A stretch of 64,000 nt of DNA from Monosiga brevicollis MX1 (Eukaryota; Opisthokonta; Choanoflagellata; Craspedida; Salpingoecidae). The notes beneath the pieces are model-generated. The model saw only the letters and a list, made by a program, of their open reading frames with translations. It ran no database searches and was not told the DNA's origin. A program made the position numbers and the translations under genes. Where the stretch lies: positions 1,209,743 through 1,273,742 of the forward strand of contig NW_001865044.1 in assembly GCF_000002865.3 (NCBI RefSeq), in the 5' to 3' direction. Positions 1-12,159 of this stretch are shown piece by piece (position 1 is the first letter of the stretch; each line of letters begins with the position of its first letter).

Positions 1-3000
1 GGATAGCCTAAGGCACAACAATGCAACGAAACGGAAAGCGTCAGCTCAGAAGCGATGGATTAGGCCGGTCAGAGCTCAAAAGACAGGCTTGAAGCTAACC
101 TCATTTCGAAGCAAATGTTGCAGATTGCCAAACCCGGGTTGCTCCAAGACCATGGTCCACAAGGGCCCCTCGGTGACAATGCCCAACAGAGGAAGGATGT
201 CTGTGACGGTGAAGAGAGACATGGAAACAAGACAGCAATGACGCGTCAAAACGGCAGGTTCCAGCCGTCAAAATTCGTAAGAGGTTCAGCTCTGGGGCCA
301 TTGACGCCACTGGCGGCACTTACTGTCGTGACGCATGCTGTTGAGCAAGTAGCTCTCGAGCAAAAAGTTGACGCGCACTAAAATAAAAGAGGCCAGAGAT
401 CAAGTCGGGCAGCGCATTTGTGGCAAGGAAAGGCATGGTGCCTAGCAGAGACTGCCCATCGAGGAGCCTAGCATCGGGAAAGGCAGTGCGCTCCAAACAC
501 AGCAACTTACTAGGGAGAACATCAGTCTGCTTCAGAACCTGCAGGAGGACTGGGGTGGGCGAGCCTGTTTTGGTAGAGGACATAAGTAGGCCGGTACGGC
601 CCTCGAGGACGTTGCTGTGACATGCACCAAAAGCGACGCATCAGCAATCATCGATCCATGTTCTCAAGAGCCAAGTGCACCATCAAGAGGTGCCAGTCAA
701 GTAGTACGTACCCTGATGCCACCTTTTTGCGGAACATGATGCGGCCCGGAGCAAACATGGAGGGTTCCTTAAACTGACGGCTCCCATCGAGCTCTTCGTA
801 CAGAGGATCCTCGCACACATCCTGCGTCCCTCCCAACCAAAGCCAATATGCATCGTGAGCTGTGTGCACACCGGCATTGTCTATCCATGCACCAAGAACC
901 ACCGTTGCCATGGGGCCTGGTTCATATGCACGTGAGAAATTTGGCTTGAGCCCGCACCTGGAAGCGATGGCGGGCAATAGTGTGACTAGCAGCCAGCAAG
1001 GGGGAGGTGGTAGTGCTTTGCTGCTCACTGCCCAGGCTCTTCCAATTTTGCGAGTTGCGATGAACCCTGCCAATGACACGACCCAAACCCAAAGCAGGCG
1101 TGCAAAGGTGATAAGAGTTTGAGGGTCGACTCGTGGCCGGCATTCGACACAAAAGCCAACTTACGAGCGGCGGCGCATCACGCAAACAACTGCCAGAATG
1201 AGGATGAGAAGCAGGGCTGCACCACCAATGACGGCATAGAGTTGATACTGGCCGAATCCACCGGCACTTCCACCTGCAAGCACAGCACTTCACCTTTGAG
1301 CTGCAACTTGGTCCGGCAACGGAAGGTGTGGGAGAGTAAAGGTTGAAAGGCTTGAAAACTTTATGGTGGCGTGACTTTACCTTCGTTGTCCGTGCTGCCG
1401 ACGCCAACATCCAGGGGTGCAGTGGTGCTTGGTGCGCGGGTGGTAAACGCAGCAATGTGGAGTGTGGTCGTCACGGTCAGGTCGCCCGCCGCGTTGGTCA
1501 GTGTGGCCACGATAATGTATGTCCCCGGCGTCCAGTCGTCGGTGGCCAGGACGAGGTTTGTCTCGTTGACCAGCAGTTGCCCGTTTACCTAAATAAAAGA
1601 AAGGGGGGTAAGAAACAGGGCTGGAAGTGTCCGGCGAGTCCTTTAAACCGGCGTCGAGACCAACAGTTGATGTGCTTACCGTCCACGCGATGCTGTCAAT
1701 TTCCGCCTCGGCGGAAACGTTGACAGTCAGATTGCCCGTGTTGAATTCGGTCTTGTTCTGCGCAAGTAAGTTCCGAGATGCCATGAGCCAAGGGCTGCAG
1801 CGGCGTGCACGTTCCAGCCATCCGCAACGTACCATCACAAGGGGCCATTGCTCCGTTAAGCGAGGGCGCAGGAGGACGGATACATTGACGGCTTGAGACA
1901 ACGTAGAGCCGGCAGCATTGCTTATGTTGCACCAATACACACCCGCATCACTGGCTGTGACATTATTCACCGTGAAGATGGCTTCACTGCCATCAACGGG
2001 GACGCCGTCAAGCTAAGGGAGGGAATAGGCATGACATAAGGAGCACGCATGACGCACGATAATGCAAGCTGCAAAACCGGGCATTCCTGGCCCACGTACC
2101 GTCCAAGCATAGACAAAAGGAGCATCGCCCTCCATCACGTCGACTGCCAAGGTCAGGTTTCCACCCTCTAGCACTTGGGACTCGTGCAGGCGAAGATGGG
2201 CATCGGCTGGAGCTTGAAGCAGGGAAACATGGGCGTATTTGGACTTGACGACCCCGAGAGAGTTGTTGAGCTCAGCGTGATAAACGCCGGCATCCGATGC
2301 GCGCACATTGTAGAGAATGAGATCGGTGTGCTGTGCGCCAGCCACAATCGTGTTGTCATGAAACCACTGGACAGTGGGGTATGGAAGGCCATCCATCTCG
2401 ACTGTGAGGATAATTGTGGCGCCAGGCACCACGCGAGTGGCATTGACTGGGTCAACAACCACCTTGGGCAAAGACAAAACGCGCACGTAGGCGATTTGGC
2501 TCTCGAGGCAGCCCAAAATGTTACAAACGCGGACGACGTAGCGCCCAGCATCCGCATCGGTGATGTCTGGTAGGTTGAGGCTGGCTTCGCGTGCCTGAGG
2601 AAGTGGTTCATCGTCGCGATACCACACATATGTAGGGGCAGGATGTGCTGAGACGTTGACTGTCAAGACTGCCGTTGAGCCCGGCACCGCCTCAGTCAGA
2701 CGACTAGACATTGGACAAGCACCAGATCCAGCAGCACAAGATCAAGATGAAGAAGCAGAAAGAGATGAATGACATCAGCCAAAGCGATGAAGGTTATCGG
2801 AGAACTGCAATCGCGAGCGCAAGGGGCGTCGAAGCATGTGACTTACGCCGGCTGCACTACAAAGCGAGGCGTGTAGCGAACTGTGACAAAGGCGACAGAG
2901 GAAGTCTCGTTGGTTCCATCGGTATAGCGCACGAGCACCGTGTAACTAACAGCAGCGTGCCAGGGGGCACCCAGTGATTGTAGGACGCCCCAATGTGGGA

Positions 3001-3306
3001 GAGGATAAGGGGGCAAATGGGAAGGGAGGACGGGGATGAGAGATGTACGTACTTGCCAGCATCTTCGGGCTCGATCATGGAGAAAACCAGGGTGCGACCG
3101 CTGGTGCCAGAGAGGGCACGGCCGTTCAGCTGCCAGGTAAAGCTGGTCGTCGGTTTGGCGGGTGCGGAGAGGGTAAGCACGCCCTGTTCGTATTCGGGCA
3201 GCTCAAGAGAGGTCGGGGAAATTACCAGTGCCGCTTGAGCGCCGGCGCTGGATAACAGCACCAAACAAACGGCCAAGGCCCACGGAGCAAGCCCGAAGCT
3301 GCACAT
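1..3306 (-). CDS. Ig-domain receptor tyrosine kinase (partial, cut at window edge)
   Basis: Type I membrane receptor read across about 12 exons on the minus strand. The ATG at 3306 opens a signal peptide (MCSFGLAPWALAVCLVLLSS, then AGAQA). About five Ig-like domains follow (3230-1380), recognised by W in strand C and DAG-x-Y in strand F (DAGNYTV across the 3053/2945 junction, DAGRYVV, DAGVYHAE, DAGVYWCN); most lack the canonical cysteine pair. A hydrophobic helix near 1175-1245 followed by RRR is the transmembrane segment. The juxtamembrane part contains DPLYEELD, a possible phosphotyrosine site. Kinase N-lobe exons are 614-511, 377-324 and 200-100: beta3 reads VLLQVLK, the C-helix FLLESYLLNSMRHDN, then ILPLLGIVTEGPLW and GNLQHLLRN. 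A further exon begins at position 7 and leaves the window, so the catalytic loop is not visible. The beta3 lysine position is Gln and the glycine loop is weak, so activity is doubtful. The family assignment is secure; exon edges in the juxtamembrane part are uncertain. Confidence 0.82.
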
Positions 3307-3483
3307 CGTGACCAGTGTCACGCAGTGTGGTTCAAGTGCAGCCGCAGCGCGATCAAGGCGACGTGCACGCGCGCTTTCAACAGCCCTTGACCGTTGTGTT
3401 TCCAAGTCCTCTAGCCAAAAATAAAAGCAAGCGTGCTTGCGTTTCTGTCGATAGACACACCGCCCCGATGTCTCGTCGCTCAA

Positions 3484-3647
<164 letters not shown>

Positions 3648-3814
3648 GCATAAAAATTCTGTAGGCTTGGTTTTTAAAATTTGGCGGAAAAGATCACGAC
3701 TCGATACTGCGTCGTGATGCTGTTTAGATGGGATTGTTAGAAGTATTTTACTTTACACAAGCTTTGGATATTGGGTATTGCTTACATGCATGCGTGGATG
3801 CGAAAACCTGACTT

Positions 3815-3815
<1 letters not shown>

Positions 3816-3854
<39 letters not shown>

Positions 3855-3861
3855 TCTCTCT
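3816..3861. repeat. (CT)n microsatellite
   Basis: Nearly pure CT dinucleotide tract with one CC interruption, in the same divergent intergenic region as the GA/GT tract. Confidence 0.95.
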
Positions 3862-4460
3862 TTTTCGCGCGCTCTGTCCGCGTGCCATTGCTGGCGGACA
3901 CGAACATTCCAATCTTTCGCCTTGACTGCATAGCAAGGCTTCTTTTTTTCTTGTAAAACGATGCGCTGTGGTGGTGGGGCTGACTAGATCTTAAAGGCAA
4001 CATTGCCCTCTAGCCGGACACCCCTAAAACTGGCGTGAACGAGTTGCTGGTCAGCCGCCGCCCTTTTCGGAATCAAGTGTGCACTTCCATCGCCACCTCA
4101 CACCCGAAAACATCCACTCCTCTCGAAAGCTACCACCACGATTTCCGATTCACCCTCGCGTACCGTGCATTTGGCCATTCGACATAGGCCAGACCCAAAC
4201 ACACAGCTCGCCCCAGCCGGCTCCCAGCAGATCGCCGTTCTTCCTTTGGCTCAAACACAGAGTCGTGCCCACGCGACGTACGGCTCATCCACCCATGTCT
4301 TTGCGGTCATGCTGACCCGCACAGTCATCGTCAGCTAGGAAACCGCACATCAAGCAGGAGCTACCCACATAGCAGCGTCGGCGGGCGTAGCCCGGCCACG
4401 CTGTCATCGCACAAGAGCCTTTCCCCGGTTGGTCCGGGCTAATTGCTGGAAGCCAACAAA

Positions 4461-6667
4461 ATGTTGGCCGCCTCGACCACAAGCAATGATATTGCTGCCC
4501 CAGCTCTGCAGCGCAAGAAGGTGAGCACACCAGAGGGTTTGTTGACAGAGAAAGAAGGCTTGCGCACTCCATCGACAGCAGTGCAAGGCATCGGGTTGGA
4601 CCGAGCTCACACACCCAACGGGTGTTTGCTACCCATGCCTGGTTGCAGAAGCTTGGAGGATTGGCGCCCCAACGGTCCTCTGAATTGGCGCTTCTCAATT
4701 CCAAGGCCAAGGTGAGTCTGTCGCCCGCAAACAACTCGATTCGTGTCTTTGTTTGATTTCTTCCTTTTTTGCTTGAAGGGGGGGGAGCGTCCTTCCTTGC
4801 TAGCTAGGTTGTTTACATGAGCCCTCACACACACTCACTCTCATCAATCTATCTATCTATCACACTTGCCCAATGCACGTTTCCTCGACATAGGTGATTG
4901 AAGCTGCAGTTGATGAGCTCGGCAAGCGCATTTCCAAGTCAGTCACACTTTCACGCCGGAATCGCGCACAAACTGCCCACTCTCAAAATCAAATGTCATC
5001 TCAATAGGCTTAATCAGAATGTTCGACCGGGCGTTTCCGGCTTTCGTGCCGAGTTTGAGGTTAGGCTCTCCGCACTCTCATTCCCTCTCTTTGGCTGTGT
5101 CTTTGGTGAAGCGGACAGTGCACGCAAACACGCCAAGTATACACAAGGAGATCGTGCACACCTCCATCACAAGCAAAAAAAGTTGTTCACTCAGCAGTCC
5201 GCTCTCGTCACAGAAACTCGAGCAAGAAACCATGCGGCAGGCCGCGTCAGCCAAGTACAAGGCCGGATATGACAACATGGACAGCAACCGGTCTGCAAAG
5301 CGTCTATGGCGCGAAATCGATAGCTCCGTTGCGTTCTCAACACGGTGGTGTGCAACTTTGCTCATTGGATGGCCGCCTTCTTTGCGCGCGTGCAGCTACG
5401 AAGACATTCTACCGTTTGATCATAATCGCGTCAAGCTCAAGTGCAAGAATGACTACATCAATGCCTCGTACATCAAGAATCTCTTGACGGGTGCCCCTGA
5501 CTTTATCGCCAGTCAGGTAAGTCATGCGCCAGGCCTATTCAAGTTTGCCTCTACAGCATGCCAAACCAGCATCCCGACACTTGATCTTCCTACCCTCATG
5601 CACCGGCGCCTTGTGACGTTGGAACACACCATCGGCAGGGACCCACGGTGCCCACCATCCGTAGCTTCTGGGAAATGATTGCACAGTACAAACTGTCCGT
5701 CATTGTAATGGTGACCAATGTGCTTGAGGGCGATTTGGTCAAGTGTGACCCCTGTACGAGATGAGCTACCCTGAATCTGCCACATTTCTGCTCTCCTTTG
5801 TCACATCACTGTGGGTCACTCTTGTTGCACTCTCGGACGCATAGATTGGCCCGAAATCGGACAAACCCTATCTTTTGGCAGCAATAGCGAGTAGGCTATC
5901 ACGTGCCCACGGCATTACATCCCCACCTTGGTGACCAGGTTCATTGCTCATGCCAAACTTTTTTTTTTCATCTGGATACAAACCCACATAGGTTTGATGG
6001 CAGCCTCTCGGTTCAACAGCTTGATGCGTCCGATGGCGTGGCCTGGAGTCGCCGCACCTTTGCCCTGCACTACAACGATGAGCCAGAGCGGCGTATTACC
6101 CAATTTCATTACACGGACTGGCCTGACCAAGGCGTCCCTGCCAGCCCTCACTCCTTTGTCCAGTTTGTTCGCACCGTCATGACCTCTCAGCAACGTGCGC
6201 AAGCCTCTGTTGCCGCAGCCACGGTAAGGCCGCCCTGCGTCCAAGCTGTCAGTCGCAGAAACCTTTCTTCTTACTTTACCACTCTCCCTGGCCCAGCCAC
6301 CGCTCCTGGTGCATTGTAGTGCTGGGGTCGGCCGAACCGGAACTTTCATCGGCACGTACGCCACCCTTTGCTCCCTGCACGGCATTCGCCGCGACAAACA
6401 CAGGTCAGGCAGGATCGGAATCCAAACTATCGCTTTCTTTGCTTTGTTCTTTGTTATGCGTATGCTCAGCCAAGACGGGCCTTGCCTGACCTCTATCACC
6501 CTGCAATGCGCTGACGACATGCAAAATATAGCATTATGATTCCTCTTCTAGTGCGCGAGATGCGACGCCAGCGCATCTGTATGGTTCAGAGTCTGGCACA
6601 ATATGAATTTCTCTACAAGAGCATCCTCATCGCCATTGATGAGGTGAGTGTGCATCTCCACCCCGCG

Positions 6668-6698
<31 letters not shown>

Positions 6699-9600
6699 CC
6701 CCTTCCTTCCCCCCCCCCCTCCCGCTGTCGCACACACATGTCTTTGACAGCGCATTGTCCCGTCACGCTTTGGCAGTATATGCGATCCGCCCGAGGTATG
6801 CAGAATGCCAGCTCGGCGAGCCTTTTATCGCAGCCCTCCAAGCGCTTAAAGCGCCGAGAACTCAACTCCCAGCGCGGTGGCAAGCAGAACAGATCCAACA
6901 GCACTTCACGGTCAGAGGAATACGACAATTTGGTTGCCCTGTTGACCGAGCCACCGTTGGCCCTGCCGGCAGCCCTACACGGCATCATCAATCGAGCCGA
7001 CCTTGAGGAGACAACAGCAGCCATCTTCAAACTTTATGGCTGTCAGGTCCGAGTCGCACATCTCTTGGTTGCCCCTGTCTGACTCTCATTGTTGCTCAGC
7101 AACCCCAACTTTACTTCCCCCACATCCACATTGCCCTCTTTTAAAAGCATTCGCACCATCCTGCACTGACTTTGCCTCGGCGCGAATGTCTCGATTGCGT
7201 TTACTTCGGTTTCAGGGACTTCTTTTGCCTTTTGCTTTCAAGCTGGCCGAATTTGATGTCCACGCCTGCGACTCGGAAAACCTGCTCTTCCGGCGTAACT
7301 CTCTCGGCAGCAAGCTATTAACGGCCACACTCAAGACCTATGGCCAAGGCTATCTGCGCAAGACGCTGCAGCCTGTGATCCAAAAAATGCTGGACACGCC
7401 TGATCTTTCATATGAGATCAACCCGGCTTACGTGAGTACTCGCCCCGAGTCATCTCTATCAACCAATGTGGATCCTTGCTCTACAGGTGCCCTCACCCAG
7501 CTGCACCCGGCTCTGACTACCGAGTAGATTGCCAAGGGAGAAAACTTGGGCCAAAACCGCAGCGCCTTGAAAAAACTGAGCGAGTTTGTCTTTGACGCAA
7601 TTATCGACTCGCTAGCCCGAGTCCCGGTAGCCGTCACCCTGACGTGCCATGGTATCCACCGCGCGGCCACAAAGGCCTTTCCGGACAGTGGCAACTTGGC
7701 CGTGGGCAATTGCTTTTTTTTGCGTTTTCTTTCACCTGCGCTCGTCACACCCAAGGCCCACGGCATCATCACCGACGATCTTCCTCCCAAAGTCAGCCGA
7801 GGTCTCGTCCTCCTCTCCAAAGTTGTCCAAGCCGTGGCCTCGGGTCACTTCACGTCCTTCAAGGAAGAGTACATGACCTGCATGACCTCCTTTGTGACGG
7901 TGGCCTCCTCTCGCGGATTTGATTTCATCAAGCGCGTCTCTGCCCCACCTCAACCGTTGGATAGCCTGACCCTATCCAAGTTTGCCATGATCGGCATCAA
8001 CCTTCCCATTATGTGTGGAGCACCACGCGATCAGTCCACCCTGGGCCGCCACAACGACGCCTGCGTGGTTCCCGGACTGTTGGACCGAGAGTTGCTCCTC
8101 ATCAACAAGCTGCTGCACAAGCACCGCGATCGCTTGGTGCAGGAGCTGATGGAGGGCGGTGATGCCGACACGGCCGAGCGCTTGGTGGATGTGTTGGACA
8201 GCATTGGCCCACCCAGTGGCGTTGTCGTGCATCCGCCAGACATTTGGACGCCGCGCGTGTTCACCGGGGATCGTGGTTCGTGGAACGATGTCGTGTTTTC
8301 GGAAGATTTTGACACCGTGCCTCAATCCGAGACGTACTTGGACACGGGAACCAAGCGTGGTGTTGTGGTGCATGCCAACTGGGCACAGATGGACAAGGAC
8401 TACCAGCCAACAGAGTACACCAGTGACTTTGTCCTGCGGGGCCCCGCATGGGCCGACCCCGACCTGCGCAAGACTTTTGCTGTCATTCCCTTCAACTCGT
8501 ACGATGCTGCCTGTGAGGTGGACCGTCGCAGCTTTGGGCCGGCCTATAAGATTGTTGAGGGCATTCCCCGCAATCCGCTGCGGCGCACGGGTATCACCGG
8601 CCGGGGCGTGCTGGGCCGCTGGGGCCCCAACCATCTCTTGGAAGCCGTCGTCACGCGCTGGCTTCGAGCGCGACCCGGTCAAGCCGGCTACAGCCCCGGC
8701 GAAGGGGGAGATGTGCAAGTGGTTCGCCAAAACAACATGCCAGTCCTCCAAGTGCTGGTTCTGCGCGGCAAGGATGGCAAGACAAAACTTCCCACTTGCC
8801 TGCGCCATCCTCTGGACGCGCTTGTGCCGTTGGTTGAGGACTTTTTGGGCGTACAGCAACCTCATGTGCGCTGGGTCAGCGAGCCGGCCGAGGCCTTGAG
8901 CCTCGACGAGGCCTTTCAACACGTTGTCGTCCTGAGCAAGCGCTGCATCGAGGACGAACGCAACACAGACAATGCCTGGATTGAGATGACCTCGCTTGGT
9001 CTGCATTGTGATGGGGATGACCTGCCGTCCCAGAGCCAAAACACCCCTCAGGGCAAGCTGGAATGGGTCTCGCTCACGTCCGAACTCGAGATGGACCCCC
9101 GCATTATTGAGCTGCTGCGCATTGTGGCCACCATGCGCGGCGCCTACTTTCATGACCACATCCCGCGTCTAGTGCACAGCATCATGCAGCTGGTCGAACG
9201 GCGCGGCTTGATGTACGAGGGCATCTACCGCGTCAGTGGATCCCTGCCTCGTGTGGACAAGCTCAAGGCAGCAGCTCTTATGCAGGGACCCCATGTTTTG
9301 GAAGATGCCGAGATTCCCGAGCTGACTTCACTCCTCAAACTGGTGCTGAAGAGCATGAATCCACCGCTGCTAACATTTGCGGCTCATGCCGCCTTTTGTC
9401 GTGCGATTCGCTTACCTGAAGGGGAAACCCGCAATGAAGCGCTATCCGCTGCGCTGCGTGTGCTGCCCACCAAGAATTACCGCTTGCTCGACTCTCTGAT
9501 GCGTCATTTACGCCGCGTGGTAGCCGAGTGCAGCAGCAACCGCATGAATCAGGAGAATATTGCGTTGGTATTTGGACCCACCATTGCGCGCTCCCCGCGC

Positions 9601-11934
9601 GGCCTACAGGGTGATCTCCAAGACAATGGTGCGCACATCCTGATAGCCAAGGCGCTGGTGCAGCTTCCGGCCGCCGTCTGGAGTGCCAACACCAACGTCA
9701 AGCGCGATTCTGTGCGCCCAGCCAAGCGAGCCGGTGAGGTGCGCCAGTTTCAGGAAGCTGCCCGCCCCACCTCCTCACTCATGCACATGGAGCAGGCAGA
9801 AACGCCTTCCATCAGCGCAACCGGGCTGGCCAATTCGATTCGCCGTAGCCGACGCAAACAAAACCGTAGCTCCATTGCTTCCATCGTGCGTGGCAAAAAG
9901 GGCTCTTTAGAGGCCATTGCACCTGCGGGCGTGCATCTGCCAACCGGCCTCATGGCTCGCATGAATGGTGGTCAATCACCATGCCACAACACGGCCAGAC
10001 GCAGCGTTGTTCTACAGGACTTACAGAATATGGACGCAGAAACCGACGCTGACGGATTAGAAGACCCATACGCCAATCTAAACGACAGCGAGGATGAGGG
10101 CGACTACGCAGCAACAGAGGATGAGGCTGGCGTTGAAGGCATGGGCGCGTATGATTCCGAGGTGGGATCTGAGGACGACGATGAAGATGACGATGAGTTG
10201 GTAGCTGCGGCCAGTGGGCGTTTTGCAAACCTGCGACATTCAATTCGCCTTTCGCCCCACGCGGCCCCGGTGCTGACACTGGATGACACGGAAGAAATGC
10301 TTCAAAGTGGGCCCGAGCTGCTGGATCAACCCTGGTACCGACCTGCCGTGACCCGCGACGACATGGTTGGGCTGAAAACGTTAACGCCTGGCAGCTTTAT
10401 CGTGTACCCTTCCAAAACAGATCCTGGAAACTTTTGTCTCAGTGCGTGGACGGGAGAACAGGTCTGGACTGGCCTGATCGTGGTCGGTGAGGACGGCGAA
10501 TGCAGTCTAGAGAATACCGACGACGCCTTTGATGATGTCGTGGATCTCGTGGAGCACTACTCGGAGGACCCAACGCCATCAGGCCTATGCTTGCTGCTGC
10601 CAGCGGCAGAACCCGTCAGCCCCAAACCAGCCAGCTTGGCTAATCCCGACCCGCCATCTCTGGAGCAGTCGCGATCAGGCTCGCGCTCCGAACTTTTGCG
10701 TTCACCCTCGGTGGTTCGGCGCCGTGGTGGATCGGCGCGACGAACGCGCCCACAAACTTTTGTGGGCACCAACGAGGACGAAGACCTGCTATCACGAGGC
10801 ATCTCAGCCGAGTCACTCGGGGCAAGTGTTGAGAGCGCTGATCCCTACATCGAAATCCTACCCCGCTCAAAGCAGCGCCAGACCGAGCAGCAGGAGGGTA
10901 AGTTGAGCAATGACTCTACTCACCGGCCGCCGATCGCACCCAAGCCCAAGGCAAAAACTAGCCCCAAGCCGCTCCCCCGGACGCTGACACCCCCGTCTCT
11001 GGAATCAAACCCACAACCTCAAGCGCCGGAAGAGGCAAACGAGGCTCAGAACGAGACTCAGAACGAGTTTGACAAAAAGGCCAACTACTACAAAGATGAG
11101 TTCTTTGGGCAGATTCTCAGCGAGAGCGAGGATGCGGCCACAAACGAGGGAACCGAGCAAGGCGAGGCCGAATTTGAGATTGGCTACGATGAATATGGAG
11201 GGTTTTACGATGAATATGGTGAGATTGGGAGTGAATTTGACTACAGCTATGGAAAGAAAGCAAAGTGAAACTACAACGGCTTCCGGCGCTAACTTTCTTT
11301 CCACTGTGCACGTATAGGCGGCTACTATGATGCTGAAGGCGGCTACACCGACGTGGCGGGCACGTATTACGAGCCGGGGACCTGGATTCATGAGGATGCG
11401 GCTGCAGAATACGACTGTCAGATGGAGGGCGCCGTCATGCTTGTCGGCGGTGGCCGTACGTTGACCTCAAGTGCCTACCTCAATGGATGCAGCGTTCAAG
11501 ATTGGCCAATGTGAACTCACTGCTCAACTGTTCTGTATTTGTGTCTCACTTGCAAAACACAGAAAAGCGTCGGAAGAAAGCGCGGCGCGAAGAAAAGTGG
11601 CTCTACCTGACGTCAACAGTCCTATCGGTGCGAGGCGCGCCAGCAAAACTTTGCAATCTGAGAATGACACGCTCATCTCACACTCACGCCACTGGCCATC
11701 TTCCCGCTCCGTTGCATTTGCTGGCAGGTTTACGAGATGGATGACGAAGCCATGGTAAACCCGTTGTCAACGCTCGACATCCGGCCAAGCACAGAGTTTA
11801 CTTTCCTGACCCCCGGCATTACAGCATGCACGCATAATCTGGTGGTGCACTTTGAGGTGCCGGACAGCACTGAGTTTGCACAATGGAAAGATGCCCTCAT
11901 CAGTGTGCGCAAGGCTGCCACCAGCAGTGCATGA
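4461..11934 (+). CDS. Multidomain signalling protein: PTP - RasGAP - NUDT9-like - RhoGAP - SH2 - PH
   Basis: Predicted protein of roughly 1,870 residues from about 17 exons. Exons 1-11 encode a tyrosine phosphatase domain: NRYEDILPFDHNRVKL, DYINASYI, KCDPYWPE, WPDQGVP and the active-site loop HCSAGVGRTGTF at 6312-6347, then QSLAQYEF. Exons from 6775 onward give a RasGAP domain with arginine-finger region LFRRNSLGSK and FLRFLSPALVTP. The large exon 7530-11218 continues with an ADP-ribose pyrophosphatase-like region (about 8270-9020: GPAWADPDLR, GRGVLGRWGPNH, RNTDNAW), a RhoGAP domain (9080-9620, GIYRVSG arginine finger at 9220-9240), an acidic linker, an SH2 domain (10320-10600, starts PWYRPAV) and proline-rich PPIAPKPK. 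The intron 11219-11317 joins G to G in a Gly/Tyr-rich stretch. Exons 11318-11455, 11563-11627 and 11728-11934 encode a C-terminal PH domain split by two introns (WLYLTSTVL to FAQWKDALISV). The Nudix box is degenerate and the SH2 has Tyr instead of the phosphotyrosine-binding Arg. The ATG at 4461 gives a clean first exon, but a more upstream start cannot be excluded. Confidence 0.85.
6671..6698 (+). repeat. (CT)n followed by C-rich tract in an intron
   Basis: Pure CT tract followed by a C-rich stretch, inside the intron that separates the last PTP exon (ends near 6643) from the first RasGAP exon (starts near 6775). Confidence 0.9.
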
Positions 11935-12159
11935 GTGCGTTTGCGTCGCTATGCTTGCCCTGTGGATAAGCAGGCACAATCAGGAGAGTAGCAGTCATGA
12001 CGACCGGCAGCTTTGTAACTTGCTTTATTTGTGTCTGTTTCAATCTCTTCTGGCAGCTGCATTGACAGTTTGTTGTCTCTTGTTGGGAGAGTGTGGTTTG
12101 TTTTGCCGCTTGACACGGATGATCGTGCCGTGCACGAATTTGTTCTGTCAACACCAATT
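11935..12159. other. Intergenic 3' flank of the PTP-GAP fusion gene
   Basis: Contains the 3' end of the fusion gene and the 3' side of the convergent C2HC-finger ORF. No other feature was seen. Confidence 0.4.

Noticed and set aside
7972-9159. Long open frame (395 codons) on the minus strand opposite the PTP-GAP fusion exon
   Set aside because: It is an antisense shadow of the strongly conserved NUDT9/RhoGAP coding frame and shows no domain.
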